Below, in pieces: positions 57,904-64,000 of a DNA stretch of 64,000 bases (the stretch's first letter is position 1; each line of letters begins with the position of its first letter). The DNA is from Chloroflexota bacterium (GTDB lineage: Bacteria > Chloroflexota > Anaerolineae > Promineifilales > Promineifilaceae): the NCBI GenBank assembly GCA_022616275.1, contig JAKEFB010000061.1:1-64000 (forward strand), written 5' to 3'. The translations under genes and the position numbers were made by a program. The notes under the pieces were generated by a model. That model saw nothing but the letters and a program-made list of their open reading frames with translations, made no database searches and was not told the origin of the DNA.

Positions 57904-57909
57904 TTTTTG

Positions 57910-57965
57910 AACCTCCCGGAGGCTTCGTCCGAAGCAGTGGTCCGATGGGGAGCCGCCGGGAGGTT
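57910..57965. repeat. Divergent copy of the 66-bp palindromic element (56 bp)
   Basis: AACCTCCCGGAGG at the left and CCGCCGGGAGGTT at the right, with a shortened, altered centre. It is the only copy whose length is not 66 bp. It lies 6 bp after the ROK stop and may act as its terminator. Confidence 0.7.
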
Positions 57966-57989
57966 AGGCACGAAGGAAAAGGAGGTGTG

Positions 57990-58016
57990 ATGAAGCGAGC
58001 CTGGTCAGGTTCTTAG
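57990..58016 (+). CDS. Possible leader peptide 1 (8 codons)
   Basis: ATG with an excellent GGAGGTGTG ribosome site encodes MKRAWSGS and stops at TAG 58014. It is far too short to be found by length. Together with the next frame it may sense translation upstream of the sugar transporter operon. Confidence 0.35.
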   Translation: MKRAWSGS

Positions 58017-58023
58017 GAGTTAT

Positions 58024-58050
58024 ATGAGCATGGCTCACCACGATGAATGA
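58024..58050 (+). CDS. Possible leader peptide 2 (8 codons)
   Basis: ATG behind TAGGAGTTAT encodes MSMAHHDE and stops at TGA 58048. The AGGAG overlaps the stop of leader 1, so translation of the two could be coupled. Confidence 0.35.
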   Translation: MSMAHHDE

Positions 58051-58053
58051 AAA

Positions 58054-58081
58054 AGCTTATAGCTTATAGCTAACAGCTATT
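58054..58081. repeat. Heptamer array AGCTTAT/AGCTAAC
   Basis: AGCTTAT twice, AGCTAAC and AGCTATT in register, between leader 2 and the ribosome site of the binding protein. The same words occur at 37705-37739. AGCTTATAGCT is self-complementary. Confidence 0.7.
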
Positions 58082-58097
58082 TACTTTGGAGGAGAAA

Positions 58098-59159
58098 ATG
58101 TCTAAACGAATTGCTTTTCTATCGTTTCTGTTACTATTGGCAGTGGCGCTTGTCGCCTGTGGCGGTGGCGAGCAGGCCGGCGACGAGCCTTTTACCATTG
58201 GCGTTTCCAATGGCTTCGTCGGCAGCGAGTGGCGCACGCAGATGATCCAGAATATGGAAGAAGTCAACCAGGAGTTTATGGATCAAGGGCTAACGACGGA
58301 GCTGGTCATCGAAAGCGCCGACGTGGACGTGCAGGGCCAGATTCAGCAAATTCAAAACCTGATCAACCGGGGTGTTGACGCTATCATCATCAATCCCAAT
58401 GACCAGTCGGCGTTGAACCCGATTATTGAAGAGGCGGTTGAACAGGGTATTGTCGTCATTGCCGTTGATCAGGAGGTATCGGCGCCTGGGGCGATCAACG
58501 TCGTTATTGACCAGAAAGAGTGGGCCAAGATCAGCGCCAGGTGGCTGGCCGAACAATTGGGCGGCCAGGGGAACATAGTCCTGATTGAAGGTTTTGTTGG
58601 CCACCCGGCTAACGAAGCGCGCATGGAAGGCGTGACCGAAGTCCTGGCCGAATTTCCAGACATCGAAGTCGTCGGCCGTGACACCGGCATGTGGGACCAG
58701 GCGACCGGCCAGCAGGTGATGTCTGACTTCCTGGCCTCGTTGCCGGATATTGACGGCGTCTGGACTCAGGACGGCATGGCCCAGGGTGCGCTACAGGCGG
58801 TTATCACAGCCAACCCGGAAGAATGGCCGGTCATGGTCGGCGAAGCGCGCGCCGGCTATATACAATTGTGGAAAGAAGTGCAGGATACGACTGACCCGGA
58901 CTTCAATACGATTGGCGTGGTCAATCCCCCTGGCGTGGGCGCCAGTGGTCTGCGCGTGGCTATAGAGATCCTGCAGGGCAAGGAAGTGGACGAGTCAAAA
59001 CTGGCCGGCCCCTTTGGCAACTCCCTCTACGTCCCTATTCCCGGCACGGTCACGGCCGATAACTTCACCGAGGAATGTGAGAAGGTCGCCGATCAGCCGG
59101 CCTCTTACGTCCTGGATGGCTTCATTACCCAGGAAGAAGCGGCCGCTTTTATGCAGTAG
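58098..59159 (+). CDS. Sugar ABC transporter substrate-binding lipoprotein
   Basis: A 353-residue lipoprotein (ALVAC lipobox, Cys near 20) of the periplasmic-binding-protein type 4 family (RbsB/XylF-like): FTIGVSNGFVGSEWRTQMIQNMEEV, GQIQQIQNLINRGVDAIIINPNDQSALNPIIEEA and IVLIEGFVGHPANEARMEGVTEVLAEFPDIEVVGR. It should bind a monosaccharide or polyol outside the membrane and deliver it to the permeases downstream. GGAGGAG lies 6 nt before the ATG. It is the first gene of the operon and is followed by a palindromic element that may reduce downstream expression. Confidence 0.92.
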   Translation: MSKRIAFLSFLLLLAVALVACGGGEQAGDEPFTIGVSNGFVGSEWRTQMIQNMEEVNQEFMDQGLTTELVIESADVDVQGQIQQIQNLINRGVDAIIINPNDQSALNPIIEEAVEQGIVVIAVDQEVSAPGAINVVIDQKEWAKISARWLAEQLGGQGNIVLIEGFVGHPANEARMEGVTEVLAEFPDIEVVGRDTGMWDQATGQQVMSDFLASLPDIDGVWTQDGMAQGALQAVITANPEEWPVMVGEARAGYIQLWKEVQDTTDPDFNTIGVVNPPGVGASGLRVAIEILQGKEVDESKLAGPFGNSLYVPIPGTVTADNFTEECEKVADQPASYVLDGFITQEEAAAFMQ

Positions 59160-59177
59160 TTGAGAAACCCTGAAGAA

Positions 59178-59243
59178 AACCTCCCGGAGGTTGGCGATCA
59201 CGTCGGGCCGCCCGACGGCCACCGCTTGAACCTCCGGGAGGTT
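59178..59243. repeat. 66-bp palindromic element, copy 5
   Basis: Arms AACCTCCCGGAGGTT (59178-59192) and AACCTCCGGGAGGTT (59229-59243) with an inner CGTCGGGCCGCCCGACG hairpin. It lies inside the operon between binding protein and ATPase and is open in the ATPase frame. Confidence 0.88.
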
Positions 59244-59255
59244 GAGTATACCACG

Positions 59256-60800
59256 ATGAACGTCTCCCTTTCTGCCCGGAACGTCGTCAAGCGGTACGGT
59301 GGGGTCGTCGCCCTGGCCGACGGCAACCTGGACGTTGCTTCAGGTGAGGTTGTGGCCCTCATTGGGGCCAACGGCAGCGGCAAGAGCACGTTGAGCAAGA
59401 TTATTACCGGCGTGGTGGCCCCGAACGAGGGGCAACTGTTCCTGGATGACCGGCCGGTGAGCTTCGCCTCCCCCCAGGAGGCGCGGCGCGTGGGGATTAC
59501 GGCCGTCTACCAGGAACTCAGCCTCATTCCCGACCTGACCGTCGCCGACAATATCTGGCTGGGCCACGAACCGTTGCAATTTGGCGGGCGTATTGACCGG
59601 CAAGAAGTCACAAGGCGTACCCGCGCCCTTCTTGACCTGTTTGCCGGTACGGTGCGGCAGTCACTGCAACCGGACGAGCCTGTGTCGGCCCTGCCGCCTG
59701 ACGAGCGCCAGATCGTGGAAATTCTCAAGGCCCTAAGCCTGGACCCCCGCCTCATTATCCTCGACGAGGCGACGGCCAGCCTGGACAGCCAGCAGGTCGG
59801 CCGTCTCTTCGAGCTGGTGGCCGCCTGGAAAGAACAGGGTAAAGCCATCGTCTTCGTCTCCCACCGCATGGAGGAGATTTTCCGGGTAGCCGACCGGGCT
59901 GTCGTGCTCAGAAACGGCCGGACCCAGGGAACGGCCGCCATTGGCGAGACGACGGAGCAGGCGCTGATTAACCTGATGATTGGCGACGTACCGGCCGTAC
60001 TGCGCCAGCTTGCCCACGACCCCGTCCCGGCCGGGGCGCCCGTGCGTCTGCAATTAGAAAACATCCATTCCAACGTGCTACGTGGCGTTAGCCTGGCGGT
60101 CCGTGATGGTGAATTATTGGGCCTGGGGGGGCTGCAAGGGCAGGGACAGGCCAGCCTGCTGCGGACCATTTTCGGCGACATTCCTTTTACCGGTGATATG
60201 AGGCTTTCCGGCGAACCGGTTCATTTCACCCATCCACGCCAGGCGATGAAACGGGGCGTGGCCCTCGTGCCTGGTGACCGGAGCACGGAAGGTTTGCTGT
60301 TGATTCGCTCTATCCTGGAGAATTTGCATTTGCCCTCCTGGCATCGCTACGGCTTTCCGCTGAAAATGAACGAAGCCCGCCGCGACGCGGCTAAAATCGC
60401 CAATAACTTGAACCTGGTACGTGAATCGCTGGCTGCTCCTGTCAGTAGCCTGAGCGGGGGCAATGCCCAGAAAGTGGTCATTGGCAAGTGGTTGTTGCGC
60501 CAGCCAGAGCTGTTCTTGCTCAACGATCCCACCAAAGGGGTAGACGTCGGTACCAAGCGAGAGTTTTATAATCTGCTGGCCGAACTGCGCCGTAGCGGCG
60601 CGACGATTTTGTTCTATAGCAGCGACGACGAGGAGCTGCTGGGGTTGTGTGACCGGGTGCTGGTGTTGCACGACGGCCGGATCAGCGCCGAGCTGGCCGG
60701 TGATGGGTTGACGCGCTCTAACCTGGTAGCGGCCAGCCTGGGCACGACCCATCGCCAGAGCGCGGCAATCAAGGATTGCTCGGAGGAGAACGGCGGGTGA
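59256..60800 (+). CDS. Sugar ABC transporter ATP-binding protein (two ABC domains)
   Basis: A 514-residue protein of the RbsA/XylG/MglA class, two fused ABC domains on one chain. Domain 1 (about 5-240): Walker A LIGANGSGKSTL, signature VSALPPDERQIVEI (degenerate LSGGQ), Walker B LIILDEATASLD and switch VFVSHRMEE. Domain 2 (about 260-505): degenerate Walker A GLGGLQGQGQASLL, signature SSLSGGNAQKVVIGKWL and Walker B ELFLLNDPTKGVD. Start ATG 59256 rather than the longer frame through the palindrome. It overlaps the next gene by 4 bp (GTGA). Confidence 0.95.
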   Translation: MNVSLSARNVVKRYGGVVALADGNLDVASGEVVALIGANGSGKSTLSKIITGVVAPNEGQLFLDDRPVSFASPQEARRVGITAVYQELSLIPDLTVADNIWLGHEPLQFGGRIDRQEVTRRTRALLDLFAGTVRQSLQPDEPVSALPPDERQIVEILKALSLDPRLIILDEATASLDSQQVGRLFELVAAWKEQGKAIVFVSHRMEEIFRVADRAVVLRNGRTQGTAAIGETTEQALINLMIGDVPAVLRQLAHDPVPAGAPVRLQLENIHSNVLRGVSLAVRDGELLGLGGLQGQGQASLLRTIFGDIPFTGDMRLSGEPVHFTHPRQAMKRGVALVPGDRSTEGLLLIRSILENLHLPSWHRYGFPLKMNEARRDAAKIANNLNLVRESLAAPVSSLSGGNAQKVVIGKWLLRQPELFLLNDPTKGVDVGTKREFYNLLAELRRSGATILFYSSDDEELLGLCDRVLVLHDGRISAELAGDGLTRSNLVAASLGTTHRQSAAIKDCSEENGG

Positions 60801-61780
60801 AAGAGAGAGTCCAGCTCAAATACATTTCCCTGCGCTACCCTTACCTGTTTGCTCTGGCGCTGCTGGTCGTTGCCGTACTGGTCAATTTTGTCCTGCAGCC
60901 CAACCTGTTTGAAACGCGGGTGCTGAACGGCAATATGCGCTCCTTTTTGCCGCTCATGCTGGTGACGGTGGGGCAGGCGGTCGTTATCATCGGCGGCGGC
61001 ATTGATCTCTCGGTGGGGGCTATCCTGTCACTGGTAACAGCCGTGCTCGTCACCAACATGGCCACCGATTCACCGGCCGGGCACGTCATCCTGGTAATCG
61101 CCATGGCCGCCGGCGCCGGTATGGCAGCCGGTACGCTGAACGGTCTTAGCGTGGCCTTCCTCCGTCTGCCGCCCATTGTCACGACTTACGCGACCACCTT
61201 CATCTTTTCCGGGCTGGCGCTGTGGATTTTGCCTCGCCCGGGGGGCAGCATGCCGGAACAACTGGCCCGTCTGTACCGGCAGGCGACGCCTTTAGGCATT
61301 CCTTTTGGCGTCTGGGTGGCCGTTTTGCTGGTGCTGCTCTGGTCGTGGGCCCGCAACAGCCGCTACGGCAATTTTTTGTACGCAGTGGGAGGTAAAGCAG
61401 AGGCGGCTTATGCCACGGCCGTGCCCGTCAACCGGATTCGTTTTAGCACCTACGTCTTTGCCGGCCTGATGTCTGCCCTGGGGGCGCTCGTCCTGACCCT
61501 GGGTACCGGCTCCGGCGATCCCCGGATTGGCGTCGGCCTGACCACGACCGGGGGTATGACCCTGGACTCGATTGTCGCCGTCGTCTTGGGCGGTACCAGG
61601 TTAAGCGGCGGGCAGGGCGGCGTCGCCGGCTCTATCATGGGCGTTACTATCCTGGGGCTGATCCGCAATATCATCTCTTTTGCCGACGTGCCCAGTTGGT
61701 ACCAGACGTTGGTTGACGCCTTGATCATCATCGTTGCCCTGGCAGCCCCTGGCCTGCTGCAACTGGTGAGGAGGGCATGA
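60797..61780 (+). CDS. Sugar ABC transporter permease 1
   Basis: A 327-residue RbsC/XylH-type permease with eight to ten helices, GGGIDLSVGAILSL (the conserved loop after helix 2), PPIVTTYATTFIFSGLALWI and GGTRLSGGQGGVAGSIMG near the C-terminus, which contacts the ATPase. The GTG at 60797 overlaps the ATPase stop (GTGA) and has an AGGAGAA ribosome site; the longer TTG start at 60776 is less likely. Together with permease 2 it forms the heterodimeric channel. Confidence 0.93.
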   Translation: MKERVQLKYISLRYPYLFALALLVVAVLVNFVLQPNLFETRVLNGNMRSFLPLMLVTVGQAVVIIGGGIDLSVGAILSLVTAVLVTNMATDSPAGHVILVIAMAAGAGMAAGTLNGLSVAFLRLPPIVTTYATTFIFSGLALWILPRPGGSMPEQLARLYRQATPLGIPFGVWVAVLLVLLWSWARNSRYGNFLYAVGGKAEAAYATAVPVNRIRFSTYVFAGLMSALGALVLTLGTGSGDPRIGVGLTTTGGMTLDSIVAVVLGGTRLSGGQGGVAGSIMGVTILGLIRNIISFADVPSWYQTLVDALIIIVALAAPGLLQLVRRA

Positions 61781-62733
61781 AGACAGTTAAATCCATCCCT
61801 TTTACTCCTCCCGTCGTCGCCGTGTTGCTGGCCATTGGCCTTTTTTTTCTGGGAGGAATTCTGAACCCTGGTTTCGTCAACCCTGACCAGGCGATTAATA
61901 TTGTGCGCCTGTCGGCCTTTTTGGGCATCATTGCCGCCGGGCAAACGCTGGTGATCCTCAGCGGCGGTGAGGGGATTGACCTGTCTATCGGCGCCGTGGT
62001 GACCCTGGCCGCTATCCTGACGTTTCGGATCAACGATGGCCAGAATAGCCTGGTGCTGTGGGCGCTGGCCGTGGTCCTGGCCGTTGGCGCCGCCATTGGT
62101 TTTAGCAACGGCCTGGGTATCGCCCTCTTAAAAATCCCGCCGTTGGTCATGACCCTGGGAATGGCCGGTGTGGTCCAGGGGCTCCTCCTGGCCATTACCC
62201 AGGGTATCCTGGAAGGGGATACGGCGCCCATCATGTCCAGGTTGATTGCCCGGCCGCTCTTTTTGGGCATCCCTGGCGTAATCTTTATCTGGCTGGTTCT
62301 GGCTGCTCTTATCTGGCTGCTGCTGGAGCGGACCACTTACGGGAAACAACTATTCGGCATCGGCGTCAATCGCGTGACCTCTCGATTGTCCGGGGTGCGC
62401 GTGCCGGTCGTCGTCGTCCTCACCTATACGTTGAGCGGCCTCCTGGCTGCGTTTGGCGGCTTCATGCTGCTGGGGTTTACGGGAACGGTCTTTTTGAACC
62501 TGGGCGGCCCGTTCCTGTTCCCGACGGTAGCCGCGGTCGTCGTCGGCGGCACGGCGCTGGCCGGGGGGAAGGGCAGTTACTTTGGCACGATGGCGGGGGC
62601 GTTGGTGTTGACGTTGCTCACCAGCCTGTTGACAACCATGCAGTTGCCGGAAGCGTTCAGCCAGATTATCTTAGGGGTGACGCTGCTGGTTTTGATTTCG
62701 GTCTACGGCCGCCAGCGCGGTTTGCGCCAGTAG
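61777..62733 (+). CDS. Sugar ABC transporter permease 2
   Basis: A 318-residue paralogue of permease 1: GGEGIDLSIGAVVTL, PPLVMTLGMAGVVQGLLLAIT and VVGGTALAGGKGSYFGTMAGAL are at the equivalent positions. It overlaps permease 1 (ATGA), so all four transporter genes are tightly coupled. The gene ends at TAG 62731, which is the first part of a hairpin. Confidence 0.93.
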   Translation: MKTVKSIPFTPPVVAVLLAIGLFFLGGILNPGFVNPDQAINIVRLSAFLGIIAAGQTLVILSGGEGIDLSIGAVVTLAAILTFRINDGQNSLVLWALAVVLAVGAAIGFSNGLGIALLKIPPLVMTLGMAGVVQGLLLAITQGILEGDTAPIMSRLIARPLFLGIPGVIFIWLVLAALIWLLLERTTYGKQLFGIGVNRVTSRLSGVRVPVVVVLTYTLSGLLAAFGGFMLLGFTGTVFLNLGGPFLFPTVAAVVVGGTALAGGKGSYFGTMAGALVLTLLTSLLTTMQLPEAFSQIILGVTLLVLISVYGRQRGLRQ

Positions 62734-62774
62734 GGGCATGGTAGTTGGCAAGGCCAACTTCCATCATGCCTCTA
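62731..62774 (+). terminator. Nested hairpin after permease 2, including its stop codon
   Basis: TAGGGGCATG (62731-62740) pairs with CATGCCTCTA (62765-62774) with one mismatch, and GTTGGC-AAG-GCCAAC (62744-62758) is nested inside. The stop TAG is in the left arm. A terminator is plausible, though no T tract follows. Confidence 0.6.
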
Positions 62775-62857
62775 CCGCTTACCTGTTTTCTGACACGAAT
62801 GACACGAATTTCACTAATTTTCGCGCCATTCGGTGTTAAAAAGGAAGGAAGAGTATC

Positions 62858-64000
62858 ATGGAAACAATCAAGCTGGGTATTATCGGCGCCGGGTTTGTGG
62901 CCCATTTCCAGGCCCGGGCCATCAGGCAAATCCGCAACGTAGAAATCGCGGGCATCACCTCGCGGACTAAAGCGCGGGCCGAGGCTTTAGCCCGAATCGT
63001 CCGGGACGACGGTATTGGGGCCGGGGTGGTCTACGACAGCGTCGGCGAGATGGCCCCGCACGTGGACGCCATTGCTATTTTTTCGCCCAACTTCACCCGG
63101 ATTGAGATCATGGAGCAGATTGTTGCGGCCGTGAAGCAAGGGGCCGCGCTCAAGGGGGCCATCTGCGAGAAGCCGCTGGGCCGCAACGTGGCCGAGGCGC
63201 GCGGCCTGGTCGAGCTGGCCGACGAAGCCAATTTGCGGACGGCCTACTTTGAGAACCAGATTTTCATGAAACCGGTCCGGGCCCAGTTGGCGCAACTGGC
63301 GCCGCAGCAAAAGACGATGGGGCCACTGGTGCTCACCCGCTCGGCCGAGGAACACGGCGGCCCGCACGAGCCGTGGTTCTGGGACCCCACGCGGCAGGGC
63401 GGCGGCGTCCTGTCAGATATGGGTTGCCACAGCATCGCCGTGGGCTGGTACGTGCTGACCCCGCCGGGCAAAGCGCCGACGTTTCTGGAGCCTGTCTCTG
63501 TTTCGGCCGACTGCGCCCTGCTCAAGTGGGGGTTGCCAGCCTGGCGAGAGAAGCTGTTGCACAACACCGGCGTGGACTACGGCAAGACGCCGGCCGAGGA
63601 TTTCGCCACCGGCATGGTCACTTACCGCAACCCGGAAACGGGGCAACTGGTCAAGGCCCAATTCACCGACTCGTGGATGTTCGAGAAACAGGGGTTGCGC
63701 CTGTTTATGGACGGCATGGGGCCTGGTTACGCCTTTGAAGTCAACACGTTGCGCTCGACGCTGGAGCTGTTCATTGGCGACGTGGCCGCCGAAGCAATTG
63801 CCAACGCCGAAATGGCCCTGGAGAAGGCTACCGCCTCGCGCGGCCTGCTGGCCGTGCAGTACAACGAGGCTGACCTGTACGGCTACACCGACGAGAACGA
63901 AGACGCCGCCAGCGCCTTCCTGGCCGGCCGGGACGGCTTCCTCTCCTGGCGCTACGGGCTGGAGATCACCAAACTGGTCATGGCCGCCTACCTCTCTGCC
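62858..64000 (+). CDS. Gfo/Idh/MocA-family oxidoreductase, cut by the window end
   Basis: An NAD(P)-dependent dehydrogenase of sugars or cyclitols. The 381 visible residues have the Rossmann motif LGIIGAGFVAHFQARAI, IAIFSPNFTRIE, the CEKPLGRNVAEAR signature (catalytic Lys in EKP) and a C-terminal domain with GGPHEPWFWDPTRQGGGVLSDMGCHSIAVG containing the conserved Asp and His. AAGGAAGG precedes the ATG. It is the natural catabolic partner of the sugar transporter. No stop is reached before 64000. Confidence 0.9.
   Translation, partial: METIKLGIIGAGFVAHFQARAIRQIRNVEIAGITSRTKARAEALARIVRDDGIGAGVVYDSVGEMAPHVDAIAIFSPNFTRIEIMEQIVAAVKQGAALKGAICEKPLGRNVAEARGLVELADEANLRTAYFENQIFMKPVRAQLAQLAPQQKTMGPLVLTRSAEEHGGPHEPWFWDPTRQGGGVLSDMGCHSIAVGWYVLTPPGKAPTFLEPVSVSADCALLKWGLPAWREKLLHNTGVDYGKTPAEDFATGMVTYRNPETGQLVKAQFTDSWMFEKQGLRLFMDGMGPGYAFEVNTLRSTLELFIGDVAAEAIANAEMALEKATASRGLLAVQYNEADLYGYTDENEDAASAFLAGRDGFLSWRYGLEITKLVMAAYLSA

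Noticed and set aside
29869..59243. The 66-bp and 51-bp repeats as a CRISPR array
   Set aside because: Copies are kilobases apart, palindromic over their full length, with no regular spacers and no cas genes.
1..64000. tRNA or rRNA genes
   Set aside because: I looked for T-loop-like GGTTCRANNC segments within cloverleaf context and for conserved rRNA segments on both strands and saw none.

Overview
The window looks like chromosomal DNA of an uncultured Chloroflexota bacterium, most like the Anaerolineae/Ardenticatenia side of that phylum. The signs are very GC-rich coding sequence saturated with the words GGCCGG and CGGCCG, a typical protein set (VanW, DUF5667, DUF4870, DUF4013, SUMF1, several DExx GT-C glycosyltransferases, lipoproteins with Thr/Pro stalks) and unusual intergenic repeats. 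The phylum call is an inference from content. I see no rRNA, tRNA, CRISPR array, transposase or phage gene.

Layout. 1-7.4 kb: CPBP-like membrane protein, an RlmD-like methyltransferase lacking catalytic residues, a lone receiver domain, threonine synthase, two MFS transporters, the second open in frame into an enoyl-CoA hydratase. 7.4-18.6 kb, mostly minus strand: two rifampicin-phosphotransferase-like PEP-utilising enzymes flanking a lipoprotein, a SUMF1 protein, a PadR/hydrolase pair with a clear operator, a pentapeptide-repeat protein and small proteins. 18.6-22.0 kb minus: class II aldolase, ketopantoate reductase, RidA and fmt. 22-25.7 kb: membrane proteins and an ECF sigma/anti-sigma/adhesin-like set. 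25.8-42.4 kb: two methyltransferases, three related GT39-type membrane glycosyltransferases, a sortase, a further GT-C-like protein, a phospholipase D-like protein and VanW, with the infC-rpmI-rplT operon in the middle. 42.5-50.8 kb: PD40 lipoprotein, a second ECF sigma with a DUF5667 partner, PIN-TRAM protein, TrmH-type methyltransferase, LysR regulator and GT2. 50.8-54.3 kb minus: VIT/VWA protein and a HepT-MntA toxin-antitoxin pair. 54.4-64 kb plus: S9 peptidase, ROK regulator, a complete sugar ABC transporter operon (binding protein, double ATPase, two permeases) and a Gfo/Idh/MocA oxidoreductase cut by the window edge.

The most unusual content is repetitive DNA. First, at least a dozen gene junctions carry hairpins built of degenerate 6-, 7- or 8-base words in strict register through both arms. 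Several start inside the upstream coding sequence and supply its stop codon. Second, two dispersed palindromic families of 51 bp and 66 bp, plus one 45-bp perfect palindrome, all have lengths divisible by three. The 51-bp and 45-bp elements sit codon-aligned inside glycosyltransferase genes, resembling the Rickettsia palindromic elements. Other points are infC starting at an AUC codon behind an attenuator-like terminator, two tandem 8-codon leader ORFs before the sugar transporter, and convergent genes whose stop codons lie at mirrored places in one hairpin.
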